Source: Acidobacteriota bacterium
Lineage (GTDB): Bacteria > Acidobacteriota > Holophagae > Holophagales > Holophagaceae
NCBI GenBank assembly: GCA_021794095.1
Contig: JAJYRN010000014.1
Span: 1 to 64,000 of the forward strand
Length of the DNA: 64,000 bases
Direction of reading: 5' to 3'
How positions within the stretch are numbered: the first letter of the stretch is position 1; every line of letters starts with the position of its first letter. Below, piece after piece: positions 18,682-28,620 of the stretch. Made by a program: the position numbers and the translations under genes. Under the pieces are notes generated by a model. The model was not told the origin of the DNA, searched no databases, and saw only the letters and a list, made by a program, of their open reading frames with translations.

Positions 18682-20444
18682 GGAGGGCCGTGCCTTTGGT
18701 GGGGCTCGTGGCGCTCGTCGCGGCCCCGGCCCGGGCGCACCAGGATCCCCCGATTCCGGCCCAGGGCCGGTTGACGGATGCCCAGGCGGCTGAACTGGCC
18801 CGAAGCGTCCTGAGCGCCCGGGATCCGGCCTTCATCCGCGCGGTGCTGGTCCGGCTGAGGGTTCACGCCTTCCGTTCTCGCATGGCTCCGGAACGGGAGG
18901 TGGTCCTGTACGCCGAGGGCATGCTGGAGGACCGCCTGGGCAACCTCGCGGAGGCCGTCTATCCCCTGCGCCAGCTCGAGCAGTTGTGGCCGCAGTCGCC
19001 CTACACGGCCGAAGCCCAGGTGGTCCTGGCCGAGGATGCGGTGGACCAGAAACACTTCCCCGAGGCCGAGCGGCGCCTGCACCTGGCCCTGGCCGCGGAC
19101 ATCCCCTCCGAGCAGAAACGCCGGGCCCAGGAACTCCTGCTCTGGAGCCTCGTCCAGCAGGGACGCCCGCTGGAGGGGCTGCCGATCGTGAAGGGGCTCC
19201 TGCCGCTCCAGGGAGATGCCAAGCCCTCGGAACGTGGCCTCGCGGCCATGGTTGAGGTGCTTTGCGCCGCGGGAGAGCAGACGCAGGCGAATGCTGCGCG
19301 GCAGTCCTTCGCGCGCCAGTTCCCAGCCAGCCCGCTCCTGCCGCGGGTGGAACTCGCCTATGCCCGGATGCTCGGCCAGCGGGGCATGGCCGAAGCGGCA
19401 GCCGGGGCGCTGCGGAGGCTGATCCAGGATCATCCCCGGACCACCGAAGCGGATGAAGCCCGGCTGGCCCTGGCGGACCTGCTCACCAATGGGAAGCTGC
19501 CGGAAGGCAAGGATCTGCCGACCGCCCAGTCCCTCCTGGACGCGATCCGCAAAGGGGGCCGCGGACTGACCAAGGGGCTGGCGCAACGGGTGGAGCTCCG
19601 TCTGCGGGTTGACCAGGGCCGCTGGGGAGAGGCGCTCACCCTCGTGGATGGCCTCGATCCCGTCATCGCGCAGGATCCGGAGATCCATGCCCTGTGGCTC
19701 ACCGCCTGGCGCCATTGGGTGGATGAGCGGCTGGCCAAGGGGGCGGCCGGGGACTTGATCGGGCGCCTGAAACCCGGGGCGTTCCGGGCCCTGGAACCGA
19801 AAGAGCGGCTGGGCGTCGTGCAGCTCCTCGCCTCCCAGGGGCTTCTCAGCACGCTCCCTGCCCTGTTGCCGGAGGCGCCGTTCCGGGAGCGCCTGGCCCT
19901 GCGTCAGGCGGCCCTCGCCAAGGCCGATCCTGAGGGGCAGCCGGAGGCCGTGCTGCGGCTGCTGCCCGCCCGGGGCGGAGCCGCCTGGGAGGCCTTGTTC
20001 CGCGCCCGCGCCCTGGTCGCGCTGGCCCGTTGGCCCCAGGTGCGCGCCGCGCTTTCGGGGCTGCCACCCGGCGCCGAGCGGATCCGCCTGGTGACGGCCT
20101 TTCTCCAGCGCCCGCTCGACCCACATGAAACCCCCGCCCAGCGCCTGAAAGAGGCGGAAGGCTGGCTCAGCCACGCGCCGGAAAAGGGGCCCGCGCGGGA
20201 GCCTCTGGCCATTCTGGTGGGCGATCTGCGGTTCCAGGCCGGTGATGCCAAGGGTGCGTTGGCGCTCTATCCCATCCAGCCCGATGATCCCGCCCAGCGC
20301 GGCTGGGTGGCGCTCATGCGGGCCCAGGCTCTGCTGAAGCTGGGGCAGATGGACGCGGCCCGGGCGCTGATCCGTAATGCCCGTGATGAGCAGGGCTTCC
20401 GGGTGCAGCGCGATGCCCTGGCGAAGGCCCTGGGCGCCTATTGA
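18678..20444 (+). CDS. secreted TPR-repeat protein of unknown function
   Basis: The 588-residue protein starts with a signal peptide (MRRAVPLVGLVALVA, cleavage near ARA-H). It is then almost entirely alpha-helical with degenerate TPR units, such as AEGMLEDRLGNLAEAVYPLR, AQVVLAEDAVDQKHF and FQAGDAKGALALYPIQ. This resembles periplasmic TPR scaffolds. The GTG at 18678 overlaps the response-regulator stop (GTGA) and gives the best signal peptide; a GTG 9 bases upstream is also open. Being last in the fli operon, it could be a motor- or envelope-associated protein, but no specific family is recognised. The 99-bp repeat array begins right at its stop. Confidence 0.6.
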   Translation: MRRAVPLVGLVALVAAPARAHQDPPIPAQGRLTDAQAAELARSVLSARDPAFIRAVLVRLRVHAFRSRMAPEREVVLYAEGMLEDRLGNLAEAVYPLRQLEQLWPQSPYTAEAQVVLAEDAVDQKHFPEAERRLHLALAADIPSEQKRRAQELLLWSLVQQGRPLEGLPIVKGLLPLQGDAKPSERGLAAMVEVLCAAGEQTQANAARQSFARQFPASPLLPRVELAYARMLGQRGMAEAAAGALRRLIQDHPRTTEADEARLALADLLTNGKLPEGKDLPTAQSLLDAIRKGGRGLTKGLAQRVELRLRVDQGRWGEALTLVDGLDPVIAQDPEIHALWLTAWRHWVDERLAKGAAGDLIGRLKPGAFRALEPKERLGVVQLLASQGLLSTLPALLPEAPFRERLALRQAALAKADPEGQPEAVLRLLPARGGAAWEALFRARALVALARWPQVRAALSGLPPGAERIRLVTAFLQRPLDPHETPAQRLKEAEGWLSHAPEKGPAREPLAILVGDLRFQAGDAKGALALYPIQPDDPAQRGWVALMRAQALLKLGQMDAARALIRNARDEQGFRVQRDALAKALGAY

Positions 20445-20801
20445 TATCAACGGGGGGACCGCCTGCTCGCCTGCGGCGCGCGATGTCCCCCCCCGTGCAC
20501 CCCCACGCGGTGTCCCGGCCAAGCCGGGACACCGCGTCTGTCATCAACGAGGGGGGACCGCCTGCTTGCCTGCGGCTCGCGATGTCCCCCCTCGTGCACC
20601 CCCACGCGGTATCCCGGCGAAGCCGGGACACCGCGTCTGTCATCAACGAGGGGGGACCGCCTGCTCGCCTGCGGCTCGCGATGTCCCCCCTCGTGCACCC
20701 CCACGCGGTATCCCGGCGAAGCCGGGACACCGCGTCTGTCATCAACGAGGGGGGACCGCCTGCTTGCCTGCGGCTCGCGATGTCCCCCCTCGTGCACCCC
20801 C
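20444..20801. repeat. 99-bp tandem repeat array, about 3.6 copies, two hairpins per unit
   Basis: The sequence GGGGGGACC recurs at 20452, 20551, 20650 and 20749, exactly 99 bases apart. Each unit holds two inverted repeats. The first has arms CGAGGGGGGAC and GTCCCCCCTCG around a 25-base loop. The second has arms CGCGGTATCCCGGC and GCCGGGACACCGCG around GAA. The first unit is 2 bases shorter and its second hairpin is perfectly paired (CGCGGTGTCCCGGC). The last unit lacks the second hairpin. Since 99 is divisible by 3, several frames stay open on both strands; these are not genes. It lies between the TPR gene and the cyclophilin gene. Confidence 0.92.
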
Positions 20802-20846
20802 GTCTGATGGCTCGAGTGGCGCTAAGATCGCTCCCCGGGGGTTCCC

Positions 20847-21422
20847 ATGCGCCGTCTCCTTCTCTGCCTTCTGTCCGTTGCGTCGCTGGCCTTGGCAGCC
20901 GGGCCGAAACCGCGGGTGAAACTGACCACGAACATGGGCGTGATTGTCCTGGAACTGGAGCCGGAGGCGGCTCCCCGGACGGTGGAGAACTTCCTGAACT
21001 ACGTCCGGAAGGGCCAGTACAAGGGCACCATCTTCCACCGCGTCATTCCCGGGTTCGTCATCCAGGGCGGCGGCTACGTGGACTACCTGGGCAAGAAACA
21101 GACCGGGGCGCCCATTCCGAACGAGGCCGACCGTGCGGCCGCAGCCGGCTGGAAGAACCGCCGCGGCACCGTGGCCATGGCTCGCCTGGGCTATCCCGAC
21201 AGCGCCACGGCCGAGTTCTACATCAACCTGGTGAACAACCCCGAGCTGGATTTCAAGAACAAGAAGAGCAGCGCGGGCTGGGGCTACTGTGTCTTCGGGA
21301 GGGTGATCCAGGGCATGGACGTGGTGGAGCGCATCGGCCATGTGAAGACCGGCCACCCGCGCAGCGATTTCCCCAACCTGCCCGTCAAGCCCGTCATCAT
21401 CCAGGATGCGGTGGTGCTGTAG
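20847..21422 (+). CDS. periplasmic cyclophilin-type peptidylprolyl isomerase
   Basis: The 191-residue protein has a signal peptide (LLLCLLSVASLALA) followed by a cyclophilin domain. Catalytic and substrate-binding stretches are clear: FHRVIPGFVIQGGG carries the active-site Arg and Phe, with VAMAR and AEFYINLVNNPELDF further on and WGYCVFGRVIQGMDVV near the end. It catalyses proline cis-trans isomerisation, here probably in the periplasm. It resembles PpiA. The ATG is preceded by CCGGGGG within the last bases before the gene. Its 3' end overlaps the convergent Kdo-kinase-like gene by 26 bases. Confidence 0.92.
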   Translation: MRRLLLCLLSVASLALAAGPKPRVKLTTNMGVIVLELEPEAAPRTVENFLNYVRKGQYKGTIFHRVIPGFVIQGGGYVDYLGKKQTGAPIPNEADRAAAAGWKNRRGTVAMARLGYPDSATAEFYINLVNNPELDFKNKKSSAGWGYCVFGRVIQGMDVVERIGHVKTGHPRSDFPNLPVKPVIIQDAVVL

Positions 21423-22101
21423 CCTGGGCGATGATGTCCGTCGGCGCGTCCAGCTTCATGAGACTGCGCCGCAGGCGGGCGGCGTAGCGATCGAAGGGCA
21501 CGGGCCCGGACTGGAACTGGGCCCGGTCCCAATCCAGAAGCAGGATGCCCTCGGGCTGGATCAGCACATTGGTGGCATTGAGATCGGGCGCCCAGAGTCC
21601 CCAGGTGCAGAGCGCGTGGATGGCCTCGCGGAGTGCGGGCACCGCCTGAGCGCTCTGGTCCCAATGACGCGGCCAGGGACCGGCCTCCGTGAAGCGCGAA
21701 ATGTAGATGCCTTCGGCGCCCCAGGCCCGTTCCCGCCAGGCATAGCCAATCGGTTCCACGGTGGGGAATCCGGCTAGCCAGAGGGCGCGGTGCACGGCGA
21801 ATTCGGCTGCGAAGCGGACCGGTGAAAGATAGATGCGCGCATTGACATGCCGCAGCAGTCCGCCGCGCCGGTAGGGGCGGAGCACGAAGGAACCGGCCCG
21901 CAGGATGCCACCGCGTCCGAAGGCGCTGTTCAGAGGCGCAGCCGGGCCGTCCGGGCGCGCATCCCCCAGCAGGCAGAGGCGCCAGCCATCCCCCAGGCCG
22001 GGCAGGCTGCTGCGGTTCCGGCAGGCGAGGCGAGGCAGCGCGGGGCGCGGGGCATAGGGCCACGTGGCGGGCAGGGCGGGAAAGGCGGGGGCGGAGGTCA
22101 T
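21397..22101 (-). CDS. 3-deoxy-D-manno-octulosonic acid kinase-like protein (KdkA type)
   Basis: The 234-residue protein has a small kinase fold of the LPS-kinase (Kdo/WaaP) type. It shows GRGGILRAG (nucleotide loop region), YRRGGLLRHVNA, a catalytic-loop-like segment LWAPDLNATNVLI (D-x-N-x-x-N pattern), and LLLDWDRAQF with the metal-binding Asp in place of DFG. KdkA phosphorylates Kdo in LPS inner core at the cytoplasmic membrane. Other LPS kinases share these motifs, so the sugar acceptor is uncertain. The ATG at 22101 has GGAGG upstream. It is divergent from the DUF2344 gene and convergent with the cyclophilin gene. Confidence 0.7.
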   Translation of the reverse strand: MTSAPAFPALPATWPYAPRPALPRLACRNRSSLPGLGDGWRLCLLGDARPDGPAAPLNSAFGRGGILRAGSFVLRPYRRGGLLRHVNARIYLSPVRFAAEFAVHRALWLAGFPTVEPIGYAWRERAWGAEGIYISRFTEAGPWPRHWDQSAQAVPALREAIHALCTWGLWAPDLNATNVLIQPEGILLLDWDRAQFQSGPVPFDRYAARLRRSLMKLDAPTDIIAQATAPPHPG

Positions 22102-22307
22102 GGCGTGCCTCCAGCTTGAACGAGGGCGCGGGGGAACGCAAAGACCTCCTCGGGGTCCTCCGGTGCTGCCCCGGAAATTCAGCAGGAGGGGAGGGGCTTG
22201 AGCGAAAAGGGCTTCGATCCCCTTTCCGCCGCGCTTCCCACAGCGGATGTGGAAAACGGAGGAGTTGTAAAGCTGCACAGACTCGGTTTCTTCACTATCC
22301 TGGGAGC

Positions 22308-23432
22308 GTGAGCAGGCAGGCCCAATCTTCCGGGAAACCGCCAGCCGTGCTGGCGCGGGAAGCCCGCCTGACGGAGGTTCTCGAGGCCATGGCCGCGGCC
22401 GTGCCGAGCCGAGAGCCTGCGCTGTTGAGGGCCTTTCGCGAGGCGCTGACCCAGCGCCAAGTGTTCCAGGCGGCCGCCCTTGTTCCGGACCTGGAACGGG
22501 CGGCCATGCTCGAAGATGCCTACGCCATCCTGCGGGAGGCGCGCCGGGAACTCACGGACTCTGAGGAGATCCGCGCACTGACCGGAACCCTCGCGCCCCT
22601 CGCCACGCAGGCGCGCGCTCGGCGGGAGGCTCTGGGGCAGCTGGATGCGCGCAGAACCTCCATCCGCTTCGCCTATGCCAAGCGCCCGCCGGTCCTCGAT
22701 TTCGAAAGCGGCGATCTTCATCGCATCTTTCTTGCCGCCCTGCGATTGGAGGGTCTCCTGCTGGCGCTGGACCTCAGCCAGCATCCGCGCCCGCTGCTGC
22801 AGTTGGGTCCGCCACTGCCCGCGGGCGTTGGCGGCGAGGTGGAGTGGGGCGAAGCGGTCTTCCGCCTGTCGCCCGGGGACGCTGGACCCCTGCTGGCGCG
22901 TCTGGTGCTCCGCCTCCCGGAAGGCCTCGTTCTCCACCACTGGGAGGAACAGCCCGCCTATGCCACCGCCGTGGCGGAACTTGCGGATTCCGCCGAGTGG
23001 ACATGGCGCTGCCCTCCAGAGGGGCTGGAGGCCGCGCGTTCGAGGGTGCTGGCGTTCCTGGCTGCCGACTGCTTCCCCTGGGACCGTTCCGGCAAGGTGG
23101 GCGGCCAGAAGCAGGAGAAGTCGGTGGATCTCCGTCCCCTGGTCACGGCGATGGACTGGGAGGATGCTTGCCTCCGCATCACGACGCCCATGCAGGCCTT
23201 CGGCGCCACCAATCCGCTGAAAGCGCTGGGTGCCATCCTCGGCCTCGCCCCCGAGGCGATCCACGGGCTAGTCCGCTCGCGCCTCCAGCTCCGCGCGGAT
23301 CCGCGCCTCGCCCAGGGCGAACGCTTCGAGCCCAAGCTGCGCAATCTGTACGAGGACGCCGTGATGCTGTCCGGTGGCTCCAACATCACGATCATCGAGG
23401 ATGAGGATGACGAGCCGATGCGGCTAGGCTGA
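22308..23432 (+). CDS. DUF2344 (TIGR03936-like, radical-SAM-linked) protein
   Basis: The 374-residue product contains a segment (about 115-190) that fits DUF2344. It has RTSIRFAYAKRPPVLDF, then a long helix, then HPRPLLQLGPPLPAGVGGEVEW, matching the family's pattern of a short strand, helix and PxLxxGPPLPxGVxG. The C-terminal part has VDLRPLVTAMDWED and a helical region ending R-x-R-L, also as in TIGR03936. A helical N-terminal domain of about 100 residues is extra. The usual partner is a radical SAM protein, fused or adjacent; none is here. The start is uncertain: GTG 22308 has a ribosome site too close, and GTG 22347 is an alternative. Confidence 0.55.
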   Translation: MSRQAQSSGKPPAVLAREARLTEVLEAMAAAVPSREPALLRAFREALTQRQVFQAAALVPDLERAAMLEDAYAILREARRELTDSEEIRALTGTLAPLATQARARREALGQLDARRTSIRFAYAKRPPVLDFESGDLHRIFLAALRLEGLLLALDLSQHPRPLLQLGPPLPAGVGGEVEWGEAVFRLSPGDAGPLLARLVLRLPEGLVLHHWEEQPAYATAVAELADSAEWTWRCPPEGLEAARSRVLAFLAADCFPWDRSGKVGGQKQEKSVDLRPLVTAMDWEDACLRITTPMQAFGATNPLKALGAILGLAPEAIHGLVRSRLQLRADPRLAQGERFEPKLRNLYEDAVMLSGGSNITIIEDEDDEPMRLG

Positions 23433-24542
23433 CCCCGCATCCTTGCTGATGGAGAGCAGGAGCCCCATGCAGATCAGGCTGGTGATGAGGCTGTTGGGGC
23501 CGAAGGAGATGAAGGGCAGGGGAATGCCCTTGTTCGGCGCCAGGGACAGCACCACGCTGATGTTCATCAGCGCCTGCACCACCAGCAGCAGCACGAAGCC
23601 CATGGCGCAAAGCTTGAGATAGGGATCCCCCACGCGCCGCGCAATGCGGTAGCCGCGCCAGAGAATGCCGATGAAGAGGGCCAGCACCGCCACGGTGCCG
23701 ATGAGTCCGGCTTCCTCGGCGATCACGGCGTAGATGAAATCCGTGTGCGCCTCGGGCAGGAAGAAGAGCTTCTGCTTCCCGGCGCCCAGGCCCACGCCCA
23801 GGAGGCCGCCATTGCCAACGGCCACGAGGCTCTGGAGGGCCTGGTGTCCCTTGCCGAGCGGATCGGCCTCGGGATTCAGGAAGCTCGTGATGCGGGCCAT
23901 CCGGTACGGCGACAGCACCACGAAGGCGGTGCCGAGGGCGCCCAGGACCGGCAAGGCCACGGCGAAGATCCACTTGGGGGCGCCTCCGAGGAACACCACC
24001 ATGAGCACGACGAACACGATGAGGAACGTGGTGCCGAAATCCGGTTCGCGCAGGATGAGCGCCAGGGGCACCACGAGGATGCCGAACAGGCCCATCAGCT
24101 TCGGCAGAGAATCCTGGCGCCGGGCCCAGGCCTCGCGATGGCGCACCATCCAGCCGGCGGTAAGGAGCACCGAGACGGGCTTGAAGAGTTCCGATGGCTG
24201 GATGCTCATGGGGCCGAAGCGCAGCCACCGGTGCGCACCATTGATGCGCGGGCCCAGGAACAGGACCGCAGCCAGCAGCGAGAGCATCACCAGGTAGGTC
24301 ACCTGGAGTGGCCGGGGATGGTCCTGGAGCGGGGCCAGTTCCACCTGTGACAGGACGAGCATGAGGCCCAAGCCGATGACACCTGCTACGAGCTGGCGCA
24401 CGAGAAAGGTCGTGGCGGCGGCGTGGTGCTCGGAGGCCCGGATGGCCGAGGCGGAGTAGATCCACACCATGCCGATCGCCATCAGCACCAGCGCCATCAG
24501 CGCCAGCAGGCGGTCCACCGGGCGCCGGACATCGGGCGTCAT
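23424..24542 (-). CDS. ftsW: septal peptidoglycan polymerase FtsW (SEDS family)
   Basis: The 372-residue polytopic protein belongs to the SEDS glycosyltransferases that polymerise lipid II. About ten membrane helices are evident. Conserved stretches include GAHRWLRFGPMSIQPSELFK (the family's GA-x-RW motif), ILREPDFGTTFLI with the catalytic Asp, and the C-terminal PLPFISFGPNSLI (usual PLPFxSYGGSS). FtsW rather than RodA is favoured by these segments and the neighbouring glmM/ftsH, but not proven. Its ATG overlaps the glmM stop by 4 bases. It is the last gene of the tilS-ftsH-folP-glmM-ftsW run. Confidence 0.88.
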   Translation of the reverse strand: MTPDVRRPVDRLLALMALVLMAIGMVWIYSASAIRASEHHAAATTFLVRQLVAGVIGLGLMLVLSQVELAPLQDHPRPLQVTYLVMLSLLAAVLFLGPRINGAHRWLRFGPMSIQPSELFKPVSVLLTAGWMVRHREAWARRQDSLPKLMGLFGILVVPLALILREPDFGTTFLIVFVVLMVVFLGGAPKWIFAVALPVLGALGTAFVVLSPYRMARITSFLNPEADPLGKGHQALQSLVAVGNGGLLGVGLGAGKQKLFFLPEAHTDFIYAVIAEEAGLIGTVAVLALFIGILWRGYRIARRVGDPYLKLCAMGFVLLLVVQALMNISVVLSLAPNKGIPLPFISFGPNSLITSLICMGLLLSISKDAGSA

Positions 24543-25858
24543 GCCAGGTCCAGATCCCGCCGGGCCGCGGCTTCCAGTTCCGCCAGGGCCTGGTTCACCC
24601 AGTCCGTCTCGCGCGCCTCCACCATGAGGCGGAGCTTGGGTTCCGTGCCGGACCAGCGCACCACTTGGCGCACGCCGTGGCCCCAGCGGGTTTCCACGGC
24701 CCGCATGGCGTCGCTCAGGGCGGCACAGGCTCCGACCTCCTTGCGGGCATGGGCCTTCACGTTCACCAGCCGCTGGGGCCAGGGCTGGAAGGTCCACTCC
24801 CACCGCGTGGCTTCGGGCCGGTGGAGCAGGGCACGCAGGATGGCGAGGGCCGTAGCGAGGCCGTCGCCACTGGGGCCCACGCGTTTCTGGATGACGTGGC
24901 CGGAGGCCTCCGCCGCCAGATCCCAGCCGCGCTTCCCCATCTCCCGGAGGAGGAATTTGTCCCCGACCGCCGTGCGGACGAAGGCGACCCCTGAGGCATC
25001 GAGCGCCTGTTCCAGCCCGCCATTGCTCATGAGGGTGCCCACCACGCCGGCAGGCGGATCCCCGGAGGCCAGGCGATCCTGGACCAGGAGCCACAGCATC
25101 TGGTCGCCATCCACTTCCCGCCCCTGGCTGTCCACCAGCAGGCAGCGGTCCCCATCGCCATCGAAGGCCACGCCCAGGTGCGCGCCGCGGGCCAGGACTT
25201 CGGCCTTGAGGGTCGCGAGGTGGGTGGAACCCACACCCACATTGATGCGCGCCCCATCCGGGGGCACTCCGATCCAGTGGAGGCGGCCGCCCCGGAAGAG
25301 GGACCTCGCGGCTTCGGCGGTGGCGCCATGGGCGCAATCCAGGACGAGCCCGAAATCCTCCGGCAAGGTGATGCCACCAAGGTGGGCGAGGTAGGGCTGG
25401 AGATCGAGCCGCTCGGGCTGGCGTGGGGCCTGGATAGGTGCGGGCAGGGCCTCGAAGGCGGCCTCGATGGCGCGTTCCTGGTCCTCCTCCAGTTTCTCGC
25501 CATGTTCGTTGAAGCCCTTGAGGCCGTTATCCTCCGGCGGGTTGTGGCTGGCGGAGATCATCAGGCCCCAGGTCTTGGCGCCTTCCAAGGTCAGGCGTTC
25601 GACGGTCCAGGCCACAGCGGGCGTGGGGGCCAGGCCCAACTGAGCCACCTCGAGATGCGAGCCCACTCCGGCGATGAAGGCCTCCGCCAAGGGGACAGAG
25701 CTGATTCGCGGATCCCAGCCCACCACCAGTCGTTCGACGCCCGCTTCCCGTGCGACCTGGGCCCAGGCCGCACCCCAGCGGACCGCCTCGTCGAGGGTGA
25801 GGGGAGGGCGCAAGGCCACGCCGCGAATGCCGTCTGTGCCGAAGTAGCGAAGTGTCAT
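24539..25858 (-). CDS. glmM: phosphoglucosamine mutase GlmM-like
   Basis: GlmM converts glucosamine-6-phosphate to glucosamine-1-phosphate on the way to UDP-GlcNAc. The 439-residue protein has the four-domain alpha-D-phosphohexomutase layout: N-terminal RYFGTDGIRG, phosphoserine loop MISASHNPPEDNG, metal-binding loop FDGDGDRCLLVD, sugar-binding loop LAAEASGHVI and phosphate-binding loop RWSGTEPKLRLMVE. All catalytic motifs are intact. Placement after ftsH-folP matches the classical ftsH-folP-glmM order of many bacteria. Confidence 0.93.
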   Translation of the reverse strand: MTLRYFGTDGIRGVALRPPLTLDEAVRWGAAWAQVAREAGVERLVVGWDPRISSVPLAEAFIAGVGSHLEVAQLGLAPTPAVAWTVERLTLEGAKTWGLMISASHNPPEDNGLKGFNEHGEKLEEDQERAIEAAFEALPAPIQAPRQPERLDLQPYLAHLGGITLPEDFGLVLDCAHGATAEAARSLFRGGRLHWIGVPPDGARINVGVGSTHLATLKAEVLARGAHLGVAFDGDGDRCLLVDSQGREVDGDQMLWLLVQDRLASGDPPAGVVGTLMSNGGLEQALDASGVAFVRTAVGDKFLLREMGKRGWDLAAEASGHVIQKRVGPSGDGLATALAILRALLHRPEATRWEWTFQPWPQRLVNVKAHARKEVGACAALSDAMRAVETRWGHGVRQVVRWSGTEPKLRLMVEARETDWVNQALAELEAAARRDLDLA

Positions 25859-25867
25859 GGCTCCAGA

Positions 25868-26683
25868 TTACCCGATGACATGGGTCCGGAAGATGCGGCA
25901 GCCCCAGGATGCGGCCTCGGCGTGGGCCGCCACTGTCAGAGCATCCCGCTCTAGCGGGGGCAGGGCGGGATTCCCCGACCGCCAGGCGAGAAAGCGCTTG
26001 CGGGAAACGCCAAGGCAGATGCGGTCCGCCGGCCATCCGAGGCGTTCCGGCAAGGTGGGCAGGGCTTCCCAAAGGGCGAGATCCTCCGCGAAGGTCGTCC
26101 CGAAGCCGAAGCCAGGATCCAAGAGGATGCGGCCGGGCTGGATGCCTGCGGCCTGCAGGCGGTCCCGCGTCGCGATCAATTCGCCGATGGCGCGGTCGGC
26201 CGTCGCGGCGCCTCCATCGCCATAGGGGGGCATGAGGAATCCCTGGCCCACCTGGCGGCTCCGCATGGCGATGAGTCCGCACGCGGTGGTCTGGGCCAGA
26301 TCGCGCATGGCGGGATCCGCAAAGCCGGTCACATCGTTGAGCACCGAGACGCCTGCGTCCAGGGCGCGGGCGGCCACGGCGGCGTGGCGCGTGTCCACGC
26401 TCAGGGGCAGGCGCGGGTGCTCCCGGCGCAGGTGCGCGAGGACGGGCGCGAGGCGGGCCCACTCTTCCCCAGGATTGAGTGGAGCCGCGCCCGGGCGGGT
26501 GCTTTCCGCGCCCAGGTCCAGCATCCCGGCGCCCGCTGCGGCCAGCTCGGCTGCGTGGGCGAGGGCCGCGCCCGGATCGAGGAACCGGCCGCCATCACTG
26601 AACGAATCCGGGGTGATGTTCAGGATGCCCAAGAAAAGGGGCCCCCGTTGCAGAAGGGGGCCCCAATCGAACGGTGGCGTCAC
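25868..26683 (-). CDS. folP: dihydropteroate synthase
   Basis: FolP condenses p-aminobenzoate with hydroxymethyl-dihydropterin diphosphate in folate synthesis and is the target of sulfonamides. The 271-residue TIM barrel has both signatures: LGILNITPDSFSDGG near residues 18-32 and LDLGAESTRPGA about 40 residues later. Later conserved segments are SVLNDVTGFADP, LLDPGFGFGTTFAED and LGVSRKRFL. Length is normal. The start is 2 bases after the ftsH stop, so it is co-transcribed with ftsH and glmM. Confidence 0.95.
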   Translation of the reverse strand: MTPPFDWGPLLQRGPLFLGILNITPDSFSDGGRFLDPGAALAHAAELAAAGAGMLDLGAESTRPGAAPLNPGEEWARLAPVLAHLRREHPRLPLSVDTRHAAVAARALDAGVSVLNDVTGFADPAMRDLAQTTACGLIAMRSRQVGQGFLMPPYGDGGAATADRAIGELIATRDRLQAAGIQPGRILLDPGFGFGTTFAEDLALWEALPTLPERLGWPADRICLGVSRKRFLAWRSGNPALPPLERDALTVAAHAEAASWGCRIFRTHVIG

Positions 26684-26685
26684 GG

Positions 26686-28617
<1,932 letters not shown>

Positions 28618-28620
28618 AAG

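Noticed and set aside
17400..20522. 1040-codon minus-strand frame
   Set aside because: It mirrors flhB, the response regulator and the TPR gene, whose codon structure and motifs are clear on the plus strand.
20314..21487. Several overlapping frames on both strands coding 33-residue repeats (for example INEGGPPACLRLAMSP)
   Set aside because: They exist only because the 99-bp repeat period is a multiple of three. Repeat units differ by changes that keep hairpin pairing, not protein sequence, and frames run into unrelated genes.
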